Shown: positions 8,637 through 18,355, counted from the stretch's first letter. The stretch is DNA of 33,242 nt from Dehalococcoidia bacterium (GCA_009377665.1 WHTO01000002.1:1-33242); one strand, 5' to 3'. Numbers and translations are program-made. Notes: generated from the letters alone by a model not told the origin.

Positions 8637-9770
8637 TCACTGGCCCTTACGCCTCTTCATGGCGCGGAAGAATCCGCTGTTCGGCTCCGGCGTCTTGCCG
8701 ACCCAGCGCACGAAGTCGCGAGCCACCTGTTCGAATTCGCGTTCCAGCCGCTGCATCTCCAGCCAGCGGCCGTTGGCCTCGTCGAGCGAGCCAGAGGTCG
8801 AGTTGCAGATCTCGTCCGCCTGGCGATTGGCCTCGGCGCGGATCTTGTCAGCGTCATCCATGGCCTTGCGGCGCAGCGCCTCTCCCTCGCCGCTGGCCTT
8901 GCCCACGATCGTGTCGGCGTCGCGCTGCGCGCGCTGCAGAGCCAGCTGAGCTTCGGTCGAGGCCTGGGCCTTGATCCGGTTGGCCTCTTCGAGAGCGCGG
9001 TTGAGGATCTCCACGGTGTGCTGTTCGGTCTGGCCCATCTGCTCGCGGACCCTGGCCAGGGCGTCGAGGCGGATCTCCGAGCCGCTCTCGTAGGCCTCCT
9101 CGAGGATCTGCCGGGCGCGGCGATAGACCTTGTCAAGGAAGGTTGGTGCATCCACGCCCTGGGCAAGAGTCCCAATCTCGGCTTCGATCGCCGGCGGCAC
9201 GGGGCCCTTCGCGGATATCGATAGCGACGATTCGGCCGGCTCTTCCCCCACCTTCTGCAGGCTCTTGCGCAGGCTGACCACGACCTCGTCGACGGACTCG
9301 TCCTTCACGGCGGGCCCCTTCGGCTCGGGGGTGTGGCCGTTGGTGCCCGGCCCTGGCAGTCCGAAAGCGCCGGGCATGCCATCCTTGCCGCTCCAGGTCG
9401 CGGTCAGATGTGAGCTATCTGTGACCACGATCCTCGCCTTGTGCCCGTTTTGGCCGTTGTGGCCGTTGACCGCGGCTTGCAGCGCCTCGGGGATGGGGTC
9501 GCCCGGCTGGCCATGGCCGTTCGCGTGCGCACCGTGACCGTTGCCCCCGGGATCCGAGGGAGGTGGCGTCGGCAGGTCGGAGCGATTCACGACCACCCGG
9601 CGCTGAACGCCCTCCTGGTGGCCTGGCGCACCATTGCCTCCGCGCTGGCGGTCGAATCTATCGGCGATGAATGTTGGTTCCAAGGTGAAGCCTCCGCTTA
9701 CAAGACGTCCAGGGTCGGATTGGATAGCTGCAAGTCTGGGGAATGCCCTATAGGGCCCGGCTACGGACAC
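8637..9770 (-). CDS. DivIVA-like coiled-coil protein with Gly/Asn/His-rich linker; start codon uncertain (GTG at 9590 is an alternative)
   Basis: Long heptad-rich segment RARQILEEAYESGSEIRLDALARVREQMGQTEQHTVEILNRALEEANRIKAQASTEAQLALQRAQRDAD after a low-complexity N-terminus. Confidence 0.7.
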   Translation of the reverse strand: MSVAGPYRAFPRLAAIQSDPGRLVSGGFTLEPTFIADRFDRQRGGNGAPGHQEGVQRRVVVNRSDLPTPPPSDPGGNGHGAHANGHGQPGDPIPEALQAAVNGHNGQNGHKARIVVTDSSHLTATWSGKDGMPGAFGLPGPGTNGHTPEPKGPAVKDESVDEVVVSLRKSLQKVGEEPAESSLSISAKGPVPPAIEAEIGTLAQGVDAPTFLDKVYRRARQILEEAYESGSEIRLDALARVREQMGQTEQHTVEILNRALEEANRIKAQASTEAQLALQRAQRDADTIVGKASGEGEALRRKAMDDADKIRAEANRQADEICNSTSGSLDEANGRWLEMQRLEREFEQVARDFVRWVGKTPEPNSGFFRAMKRRKGQ

Positions 9771-9960
9771 GGAGCCAGCCGGTTAGGTGGTCCTGACACG
9801 GTTGGCGATTCGCCAGTGGCGCTGTTCGCGCCGCGGCCGTCGACCCCGACCAGTCTTTACAGATCTCTGTCGGGTCTATTCGTATGGCACTCAGTGGTCC
9901 ACGACCAAGCTGATCCCCCTCGCTAAAGCTGTCTTATGGGCAGCTGGGGCCAGCAGATGC

Positions 9961-10010
9961 CTTACGCTGTCGTAACCATTCTGTTACGAACAGTAAGCCG
10001 TATGGTTACC
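9961..10010. promoter_or_regulatory. Nested dyad elements in the divergent intergenic region (CGTAAC..GTTACG and GTAACCAT..ATGGTTAC)
   Basis: CGTAAC 9971-9976 / GTTACG 9983-9988; GTAACCAT 9972-9979 / ATGGTTAC 10002-10009; partial outer CTTAC 9961 / GTAAG 9993-9997. Confidence 0.6.
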
Positions 10011-10114
10011 CACTCGATTCCTCTTGTCAAGCGGGATGTGGTCACGCTAAGCTCTGGGTCCTAACGTAGGAAGAACAGGCTCCCCCTGGCGGGGCCGAGT
10101 CTTGCCCTGGCTCA

Positions 10115-11248
10115 ATGCCCCGGGGGTGGCCTGCTCTGCTTAGCAATCGACTGTTTGCCGTTCTGATAGTCGGCATCCTTGCCCTTGGCGTGATCGCCCT
10201 GGCGCAGCCCGCGACCCCGGTCTCGACGACCACCGCCGAGCCCTCCGAGGCGTCATCACAGGCCGCGTTGCGGCCAAGAATGATCAGAGGAATCAACCTC
10301 AACGTCTTCTCGCGCGGTTACCTCGGGTTTGACCGCAGCCATGCCCAGCTCGACGCCATGAAGGCCGCGGGCGTCACCTGGGTCGCCGTCGTGCCCAACT
10401 GGTACATGCCGACGAAGGAGTCCAACCAAATCCGCCGGCATCACGACACCCCGACGGACGCCTCGCTGCGTACCTTCATCCGCGAAGCGCACGAGCGCGG
10501 GATCAGGGTGCTCCTCAAGCCGCACGTCGATGTAGAGACGGGCGACTGGCGCGGCGAAATAACCCCGGCCAACGATGCAGCCTGGTTCAACAACTACAAG
10601 CGGATGATCACGGGCTACGCGCGCCTCGCCCAGCAGGAGGGCGTCGAGGCCCTGGTGATCGGCGTCGAATTCAACACCATGCAGGACCGCACGCTGCGCT
10701 GGCGCCAGGTAATCTCGGCCGTCCGCCGCGCGTACGACGGGCAGATCACCTACGCCGCGAACTGGAACGGCTACGACGGCGTCCAGTTCTGGGACGACCT
10801 CGATTGGATCGGCATCGACGCTTACTTTCCGCTCGCCGGTGGAAACCGCAATCCAAGGGTGGCCGGCATGACGCAGCGTCTACGCGGCCACCTCGATGCC
10901 GTGGAGGACTGGCGAACCCAGCAGGGACACCCCGTGTCCCGCAAGCCGGTCGTCATCACCGAGGTTGGCTACACCAGCGTCGACGGCGGCAGCCAGTCGC
11001 CTTCGCACTATCCCGACTCATGCGCCGAGCCGGGCGTCGTCGTCGACATGAACGAGCAGCGCGACGCCTACACCGCCCTCTTCCGCGCCATCAGCGAACG
11101 TCCGTGGCTGGCTGGCGTCTTCCTCTGGTGGTGGGACAACCCATCGACCAGCGACCACTACCCGCACGGCGATGACTGGGAGTGCTTCTACACGCCCCGC
11201 GGCAAGCCCGCGATGCGCGTCATCATTAACGCCTACCGCCGCCCCTGA
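10115..11248 (+). CDS. Secreted/anchored TIM-barrel glycoside hydrolase, GH113-like
   Basis: N-terminal hydrophobic signal LFAVLIVGILALGVIALAQP; IRGINLNVFSRG.., VAVVPNWYM, LLKPHVDV, VIGVEFNTM and VVITEVGYTSVDG (candidate catalytic Glu), VFLWWWDNPS. Confidence 0.75.
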   Translation: MPRGWPALLSNRLFAVLIVGILALGVIALAQPATPVSTTTAEPSEASSQAALRPRMIRGINLNVFSRGYLGFDRSHAQLDAMKAAGVTWVAVVPNWYMPTKESNQIRRHHDTPTDASLRTFIREAHERGIRVLLKPHVDVETGDWRGEITPANDAAWFNNYKRMITGYARLAQQEGVEALVIGVEFNTMQDRTLRWRQVISAVRRAYDGQITYAANWNGYDGVQFWDDLDWIGIDAYFPLAGGNRNPRVAGMTQRLRGHLDAVEDWRTQQGHPVSRKPVVITEVGYTSVDGGSQSPSHYPDSCAEPGVVVDMNEQRDAYTALFRAISERPWLAGVFLWWWDNPSTSDHYPHGDDWECFYTPRGKPAMRVIINAYRRP

Positions 11249-11385
11249 CCGCGCCCACGAGAGGCCTCCCGCGAGAGTCGTCGCGAATTCGCCACAGCGG
11301 ATTGCTTCGGGCCTAGTTAGGTGGGCGGTTCGCCATCAGCCAGGAAGGGGCAACCCTCGCCTGGACTGTCCTAACGTGGTCGCGA

Positions 11386-12774
11386 TCAGATGCCGGCCAA
11401 CGACGCCGGCGGCGCAACCTCCACCTTCCGCGGCTTGATGTGGCGCTCGACGATGGTGGCGCTCCCCGGCACGGCCAGCTGCTCGAAGAGAAAGGCGAAC
11501 TTGTCCTCCAGCGCCTGCGATATCGGCGCCATCCGCTCCTCCGGCATATCCCAGATCGGCTGCTTGAAGGTGCCCCAGGCCCGCTTGCGCTGCCTGTAGT
11601 AGAACTGCTGCTCGGTCTCGCCCTCTTCAAGCTTGAATTGATCCCTGAGCCAGCCGTACATCTCGTCCTTCAGCGCCGGGTCGAACGAGGCCGCGTCGAG
11701 GACGATGTTCTGGAAGCCGGTGGCCAGGTGAATCTCGGTCGTGCCCGTCTCGGGAAACTTGTGGAACATCTCGTCGGGGAGCGTCGAAGCGCCGTGTTGC
11801 ACCGCACCCGCCATCCCATAATCTTCGCGAGCGACGCGCGAGAGGTCGCGCAGCGTGTCGAAGTCGAGGGCCACGCTGGCAATCGTGCCGTCGGCCAGGA
11901 CGACGCCGCCGTGCGACGTGCCGCTCTGCACGCTGACCTTCGACGGACCCTTGTAGCCACCGCGCTCAGCCAGCCGGCGCTTGAATCCGTCCATATAGGC
12001 GCGAAGCTCCTCGACGGTGCTGTTCTGCTTGCCGACCTCGCCGATCTCGCCGCCCACGGAGATCTCGTTGCCGGGTAGCTCGCGGTCGCGGACGTGCGCC
12101 GTCAGCTCGGCCGCCGTCTCATAGTTCGGCTTCTGCTGAGAGTCGAGGTCGGGCTGCGAGAGGTCGACCAGCGTGCTCGAATCGATGTCGATGTTGAAGA
12201 ACCCGGATTCGACAGACTCGTTGATCAGCGTTTTGATGGCGCTGATCTCCGGCTCAGGGTCGCTCGACCACTTCTTCCTATCCACCTGGTAGTGGTCGCC
12301 CTGGATAAAGACCGGCGCGTCCCATTTTTCGGCGAGCGCCGCCGCCAGCACGATGGGCGCGTACTCCGAAGGCGGCATCTTGCAATAGCCCATCTCCGAC
12401 CTGGCCAGCTCCATCACGACAAGCCTGCCGTCCATCTTCTTCGCCGCCCTGTAGGCCGCGCGGATCTCGTGGTAGGCCAGCCCGCGGGCGTTGATCGCCG
12501 GGACCGTGACCCCGCTCCACTCGCCGCGGCCGCGCGCGGCATAGGCATCCTGGATAGAAGCCGGGAGGATCCCGCGTGACGCCGCGAGCTCGCGAATCAA
12601 CCAGCGCGCCGCCTGCCTGACGTCGTCACCCCCGAAGGTCGAGGCCCACACCAGTCGGTCGACGTCCGGGCTGTCAACGGTCGTCGCGTCGACCTTGATC
12701 CGGCCGTCCGCTGTGCCAACGACCCCATCGAGGGCGCGGAGAAGTTCCTGCGTCTGGCTCGCGACGGAAACCAT
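11386..12774 (-). CDS. Class II fructose-bisphosphate/tagatose-bisphosphate aldolase family protein
   Basis: VFIQGDHYQ, NIDIDSSTL, ISVGGEIGEVG, VSVQSGTSHGG, QHGAST resemble the class II aldolase metal/phosphate-binding motif series. Confidence 0.8.
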   Translation of the reverse strand: MVSVASQTQELLRALDGVVGTADGRIKVDATTVDSPDVDRLVWASTFGGDDVRQAARWLIRELAASRGILPASIQDAYAARGRGEWSGVTVPAINARGLAYHEIRAAYRAAKKMDGRLVVMELARSEMGYCKMPPSEYAPIVLAAALAEKWDAPVFIQGDHYQVDRKKWSSDPEPEISAIKTLINESVESGFFNIDIDSSTLVDLSQPDLDSQQKPNYETAAELTAHVRDRELPGNEISVGGEIGEVGKQNSTVEELRAYMDGFKRRLAERGGYKGPSKVSVQSGTSHGGVVLADGTIASVALDFDTLRDLSRVAREDYGMAGAVQHGASTLPDEMFHKFPETGTTEIHLATGFQNIVLDAASFDPALKDEMYGWLRDQFKLEEGETEQQFYYRQRKRAWGTFKQPIWDMPEERMAPISQALEDKFAFLFEQLAVPGSATIVERHIKPRKVEVAPPASLAGI

Positions 12775-12909
12775 TTCAAGTTCCTCCTGTGTGACGGCCC
12801 TGGCCGGTTCCTGGGACGCGGCTTACAGGACCTTAACAACTCTATGATGCCACTAGTCCGCCATGCGCCAAGTGAGCCACGGCGGTGAACTTTTATCCAG
12901 GCGGGGAAG

Positions 12910-14202
12910 ATGACAGCGGTGCGAAGAAATTCATGGAGTGGAAGCGCGTTTACCTCGCTGCGCAATCATCAGTTCCGCATCCTCTCCGCAGGTTCGTTCG
13001 GGGCTTTCCTGGCCTTCATGATGTCGTCGACAGCCCAGAACGTGGTCGCCTTCGACCTGACCGGCAACAACCGCGCCGTTGGTTTCGTCGCCTTCGGCCA
13101 GGGCATCGCCATGCTTGTCTTCCCGCCCTTCGGCGGGGCGTTGGCGGACAGGTTCTCCAAGCGGCTGATGCTCCTGGTCTGCCAGGGGATCATCGGCCTG
13201 GTCACCCTGGTCGTCGCCGTGCTGCTGGCCACGGGCGACATCACCATCCTCTACCTGAGCATGGGCGCCTTCGTCACAGGTGTGATGTTCTCGCTGGTCG
13301 GCCCAACCCGCCTGGCCCTGATCGGGGAGATAGTGGAACCGGCTCACCGGGGCAACGCGGCCGCGCTAACCCAGGTTGCCCTGGCCTCGGCCCGGGTCAT
13401 CGGACCCTTCTGCGCCGGCGGTCTGCTCGCCTGGGAGGCGTTCGGTGCGGCAGGGACCTACTTTATCACCGCCGTGATCTTCATCATCGTCGTGGCCACG
13501 CTGTCGTTCCTGCCTCCGACCAGGAGCCGGCACGATCGAGCAGCGTCATCAATCGGGCAGGACGTGGTCATCGGCCTGCGTTACGTCCGGGACAACCGGG
13601 ACGTCCTGCGCCTGGTGATGGGCTTCTTCCTCGTCGTGACCTTCGGATTCTCCTACCTCACTGTGCTTCCCGGCTTCGCTGACCAGGAGTTGCACGTGGG
13701 CGCGGCCGGCTTCGGCACCCTCGTCGGTGTGTCCGCGATCGGAGGCCTGATGGTGAGCCTCGCCTTCGCACCGATCGCCGACTCGCCACGCGGGTCGACC
13801 CTGCTCCTTTCCTCCAGCTTGGCCACGGGTATCAGCATCTTTCTGCTGGCCTTGGCTCCCGGGTTTGTCTTCGCCCTGGTGCTGATCTTTTTCGTGGGCG
13901 GCGCAACCAGCGGCTTCCAGACACTAAACAACGCGCTCGCTCTCAGGCACGCCGACCCCCTCTATTACGGACGGCTGATGTCGCTGATGATCCTGGCCTG
14001 GGGGGCCGTGGGGTTGGTCGCCCTGCCGATCGGTATCCTCGCCGACGCGGTCGGGGAACGCGCGACGCTAATGGCGATTGGCGTCACCGTCTGCGCGCTT
14101 GTCATCGGGAGCGAAGCGGCCTTCGCTCGGCTCCACCCTGCGGGCGCGGCCGAGCCCAAACTCGGAGAGAAAGCCGACCTGACGCCGGCTGACCGGTCTT
14201 AG
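12910..14202 (+). CDS. MFS transporter (EntS/MFS_3-like)
   Basis: About 12 hydrophobic segments; GGALADRFSKRLMLL, FVTGVMFSLVGPTRLALIGEIV, GNAAALTQVALASARVIGPFCAGGLL. Confidence 0.88.
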   Translation: MTAVRRNSWSGSAFTSLRNHQFRILSAGSFGAFLAFMMSSTAQNVVAFDLTGNNRAVGFVAFGQGIAMLVFPPFGGALADRFSKRLMLLVCQGIIGLVTLVVAVLLATGDITILYLSMGAFVTGVMFSLVGPTRLALIGEIVEPAHRGNAAALTQVALASARVIGPFCAGGLLAWEAFGAAGTYFITAVIFIIVVATLSFLPPTRSRHDRAASSIGQDVVIGLRYVRDNRDVLRLVMGFFLVVTFGFSYLTVLPGFADQELHVGAAGFGTLVGVSAIGGLMVSLAFAPIADSPRGSTLLLSSSLATGISIFLLALAPGFVFALVLIFFVGGATSGFQTLNNALALRHADPLYYGRLMSLMILAWGAVGLVALPIGILADAVGERATLMAIGVTVCALVIGSEAAFARLHPAGAAEPKLGEKADLTPADRS

Positions 14203-14302
14203 GCAAACGCCACGGGCGACAACCCAGAGGCTCACCCTTGAAGGGCACGGACGAACTGCCGAGACATGATCGAGAAGCGCTCAGCAGCAGGAGGGACGAG
14301 CG

Positions 14303-14482
14303 ATGCACGACGACCAGGGGACGGACAGGCACGCCCGCGATCAGCGCCTCCGGCTGGACGCCCTATTGGAGCGCGACCGGCGGCTAACCGAGCGCCTCGA
14401 AGGCACCATGAAGAAGGCAGACGCCGCTATCGATGCCTGGGAAACGACGCGCGACGCACTGCCGGGGCGCGGCAGGCTCTGA
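14303..14482 (+). CDS. Small charged protein (59 aa), below the ORF-track cutoff
   Basis: ATG at 14303 preceded by AGGAGGG (14288-14294). Translation MHDDQGTDRHARDQRLRLDALLERDRRLTERLEGTMKKADAAIDAWETTRDALPGRGRL*. Confidence 0.55.
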   Translation: MHDDQGTDRHARDQRLRLDALLERDRRLTERLEGTMKKADAAIDAWETTRDALPGRGRL

Positions 14483-14492
14483 GGGCGAGGAG

Positions 14493-14569
14493 TGGTGGGC
14501 GATAGAGGGCTCGAACCTCTGACCTCCTCGGTGTAAGCGAGGCGCTCTAGCCATCTGAGCTAATCGCCC
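14493..14569 (-). tRNA. tRNA-Val (anticodon TAC), with encoded CCA
   Basis: Minus strand GGGCGATTAGCTCAGATGGCTAGAGCGCCTCGCTTACACCGAGGAGGTCAGAGGTTCGAGCCCTCTATCGCCCACCA; cloverleaf pairs, anticodon loop CTTACAC. Confidence 0.96.
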
Positions 14570-14829
14570 TCGCTCAGATCGTAGGGCGCGCTGGCAAGGC
14601 GGGGCAATTGGGTGTCACCCCGAGGGCCGAACGGGACGCCCCGTAAGGATGCGTCGCCTTGCGCGCGGCGTTGAGGCAGGAACAAACGAAGTGGGCGCCG
14701 GCAACTACCAAACGCGGTTTCCTGGAAGCTCGCCAGCGGCGTGCCCTGGCATCGATTGTCGAGGCGCCGGGCCGTGACTGAGGGTTGGCGCGACCGTATT
14801 GGGCCCAGCCCGGATTACCTATAGGACTC

Positions 14830-16059
14830 ATGCCCACCAGGGCAGTGCCTGCGTCCGCGGACACGTATCATGGGCAGGCAGAGGAAATCTTGGACGGCAA
14901 CATTAGAGTCGCCCGCATCGCGGGCATCGACCTGCTCATTCATTGGAGCTGGTTCCTCATCTTCGGCTTCCTAACGTACTCCCTGGGCGCCGACGACGGG
15001 CTCTATGCCGAGATGTTCGACTGGGCCGCGCGCGAGCGTTATCTCATTGGCGCGATATCGGCCTTCCTGTTCTTCGCCAGCGTGATCGCGCACGAGCTCT
15101 CCCATTCGTTGCTGGCGTTGCGCCTGGGCATCCCGGTCAAGAGCATCACGATCTTCATCTTTGGCGGCGTCTCTGCCCTGGAGCGCGAACCGGACAACGC
15201 CAGGCACGAGTTCTGGATCGCCTTCGTCGGCCCTGGCATGAGCTTCCTGCTTGCCGCCGTGTTCGGCGTCCTCTGGTTCCTCTTCGCCGGGACCAGCACC
15301 CACATCGGCGCGATCACCGGCTACCTCTCTCTGATCAACGTCGCCACCGGCGCCTTCAACCTGGTGCCCGGCTATCCGCTCGACGGAGGAAGGGTCCTGC
15401 GCTCCATCCTCTGGGGGCTGAAGCGAAACCTCCTTGTCGCCACGCGCATAGCGGCGCGTGTCGGCACCCTGACCGCCTATCTCCTCATGGCCGCCGGGAT
15501 CTTCATGTTCTTCAGCTTTGGCAACATCATCGGCGGGATCTGGCTGATCTTCATCGGCTTCTTCCTGAAGAACGCGTCGGAGACCAGTTACGAGCAGCTC
15601 TTGCTCGACCAGACCCTCAAGGGCGTAACCGCCGGTTCCCTTATGAACCGGACTTACGAGTCAGTCCCTCCCGACATGGCGTTGCAGGAGCTGATCGACA
15701 AGCACCTCTTCCGCACCCGCTTCGTCGCGGTCATGGTCGAGACCAATCTCCTCGGCGTGATCACCGCCTCCGACATCAAGGAGGTGCCCCAGACCGAGTG
15801 GGAGACCCGCAGCGTCTATCGGACGATGACCCCGCGCGAGAAGCTGCACGTCGTTCAACCCACCACGCCCATAACCGAGGCCCTGCAGATCATGGCCGAG
15901 CACGACATCCACCAGGTGCCGGTGATCGCCACCTACGACCTCCTGGGTTTCGTCACGCGCGGCGACGTGCTGCGCTTCATCGAGTTCCGCGCCAACCTCA
16001 GGCCGCCCGCGCAGGGTGAGCGGGAGCAAGAGCGTGGAGCCGAAGCCCCCCTTAGCTAA
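14830..16059 (+). CDS. Site-2 protease family (M50) membrane metalloprotease with C-terminal CBS domains
   Basis: HELSHSLLALRLGIPVKSITIFIFGGVS, NLVPGYPLDGGRVLRSI, then CBS-like repeats (MNRTYESVPPDMALQELIDKH.., MTPREKLHVVQPTTPITEALQIMAEHDIHQVPVI). Probable start MPTRAV at 14830; the ORF begins at 14785. Confidence 0.88.
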   Translation: MPTRAVPASADTYHGQAEEILDGNIRVARIAGIDLLIHWSWFLIFGFLTYSLGADDGLYAEMFDWAARERYLIGAISAFLFFASVIAHELSHSLLALRLGIPVKSITIFIFGGVSALEREPDNARHEFWIAFVGPGMSFLLAAVFGVLWFLFAGTSTHIGAITGYLSLINVATGAFNLVPGYPLDGGRVLRSILWGLKRNLLVATRIAARVGTLTAYLLMAAGIFMFFSFGNIIGGIWLIFIGFFLKNASETSYEQLLLDQTLKGVTAGSLMNRTYESVPPDMALQELIDKHLFRTRFVAVMVETNLLGVITASDIKEVPQTEWETRSVYRTMTPREKLHVVQPTTPITEALQIMAEHDIHQVPVIATYDLLGFVTRGDVLRFIEFRANLRPPAQGEREQERGAEAPLS

Positions 16060-18288
16060 CCCGCTCCAGTGGGGCGAACGAGACCAGGAGCCGCTTGACG
16101 CCGGGCTCGCCCTTGAAGGCCACCGTTACCTCACGATCGCTGCCGCGGTCTGCGGTAGCGACGATTATGCCTTCGCCGAACTTGGCGTGGCGCACCCTGT
16201 CGCCGGCGCGATAGTCCGCGTCTACGGCTGAATCGTCCCCGCCGGCAACGCGCCGCCGTTCGACCTGGGCATGGACTCGTGAGCGAGCACGGAGGTCCGG
16301 CTCCGTGATCTCGCGCCGGCGGAAATCCACGAGGTGGGCGGGATGTCTTTCCAGTAGCGCGATGGCGGGTTGGCCGAGCTCATGCCGTGGCGGACCCGGC
16401 GGACGGCCCGCAGCAGAAACAGGTGCTCCCGGGCGCGCGTCAGCCCGACGTAGCAGAGCCTCCGCTCTTCCTCCATCTGAGCCGTGCTGTCGAAGGATCG
16501 AATGTGCGGCAGGATACCCTCTTCGAGGCCGACCATGAACACGTTGGCGTACTCGAGGCCCTTCGCCGCGTGCAGGGTAATCAGGGTCACGGCGTCGCTG
16601 CGGTTATCGATGGTGTCCGCGTCCGAGACGAGGGCGATCTCCTCGAGGAACGACCCCAGCGCCGCATCGGGCGTCAGCTCCGCGTACTGGGCCGCGACGT
16701 TCTTAAGCTCCTCCACGTTGTCCCATCGCTCGTCGCTGTCGTCGAAGGAGCTCTGCAGGTGGCGGCGATAGTCAGTCGCCCGGCTGATTTCCTCGATTAA
16801 CTCGTAAGTGCTGACGGCAGCCCCCCGTTCGATCAGGCGGTTCAGGAGGTCGAGGAACCCGAGCAGCGCCGCCAGCGACCTCGATGCGAACGACGGTGGG
16901 CTGTCGACGCTGACCTCGCCCTCGCGCCAGTCGCGCAGCAGCTGCAACCCCGTGTAGGCAGGCACACCGAGGCCGCGCGACCAGCGCTGAAGCTCCTCGA
17001 TCGACCGATCACCAATCCCGCGGGCGGGCAGATTGATCACGCGCAGCAGGCTGACGCTGTCGAATGGGTTATGGACGAGACGCAGGTAGGCGAGGATGTC
17101 CTTGACCTCGCGGCGCTCGTAGAAACGGGTGCCCCCGACCAGCCGGTACGGTATGCGGGGGCGTGCCTCGACCAGGGCTTCCTCCATCGCGCGTGACTGG
17201 GCGTTGGTCCGGTACATCACCGCGAAGTCGTTGAATCCGTACCCCTTCTCTCGCTGCAGGCGGCGAATCTCCCGGATCACGAAGGCGGCTTCCTCCCCGC
17301 CGTCGTAGGCTTCGAAGCCTACGACCGGGCTGCCCTGGCCCCGGTTCGTGTTCATGCGCGTGGTTCGTCTGCGGCCCGGATGCTCCGAGATCACGGCGTG
17401 GGCAACGTCGAGGATCGTCTGCGTCGAACGATAGTTTTCCTCCAGCAGGACAACCTGGCAGTCCGGAAAGTCCCGCTCGAAGTTGGTGATGTTGCGAATG
17501 TCCGCCGACCGCCATGAGTAGATCGACTGGTCGGGGTCGCCGACGACGCAGATGTTCCCGTGCACCGACGCGACCTGCCTGGCCAGCGTGTACTGGGCAA
17601 GGTTCGTGTCCTGGAACTCGTCGATCAGCACATGGAGATAGCGATCGGCGTACCTCTGGCGCACGTCAGGTAGCTCTCGGAAGAGGTTCACCGTCTGGCC
17701 CAGGAGGTCGTCGAAGTCCAGGGCGTGCGCTTCGGCGAGTGCCGCTTCGTAACCGCGGTAGGCGCGCGCCACGACCTCATCGAAGTAGTTGCCGCTGCGC
17801 TTCGCGAACCCGGAGGCGTCGATCAGCTCGTTCTTCGCGCGCGAGATGACCGACAGCACCGAGCGGGGCGAGAACTGGCGGGGCTCGATGTTGTTCGCCT
17901 CCAGCACGGCCTTGATCAGCCGTATCTGGTCGTCGTCGTCGTAGATCGTGAAGCTGCGGTCGATGCCGAGCTTGTCGCCGTCGCGTCGCAGGAAGCGCGC
18001 GCAGACCGAGTGGAAGGTCCCGATGGTGATGTCGCCCACCGTATCCCCGAGGAGACCCTCAACGCGGTCGCGCATCTCGCGCGATGCCTTGTTGGTGAAG
18101 GTCACCGCCAGCACGCGGTAGGGCGGCACGCCGCCCTCCAGGACCAGGTTGGCGATGCGGTGGGCGATCACCCGCGTCTTGCCGCTGCCCGGTCCGGCCA
18201 GGATCAGCATTGGGCCGTCCAGCGTCTCCACGGCGCGGCGTTGTGCGGGGTTCAGTGCGGCGAGGATATCCATGGGGGGCGTCGCCAT
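16052..18288 (-). CDS. pcrA: PcrA/UvrD-type ATP-dependent DNA helicase, interrupted by an apparent 1-nt frameshift near 16336-16338
   Basis: LNPAQRRAVETLDGPMLILAGPGSGKTRVIAHRIANL; DEFQDTN; QSIYSWRSADIRNI; VTLITLHAAKGLEYANVFMVGLEEG. The C-terminal Tudor-like domain (AGDRVRHAKFGEGIIVATADRGSDREVTVAFKGEPGVKRLLVSFAPLERVS) is in the other frame (16052..16330). Confidence 0.92.
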
Positions 18289-18355
18289 TCTACCATCGGG
18301 TTGGCGTCAATCCGCTGCTATACTTGCCGAAAGGTCGACCGGACCCGAACAACCT

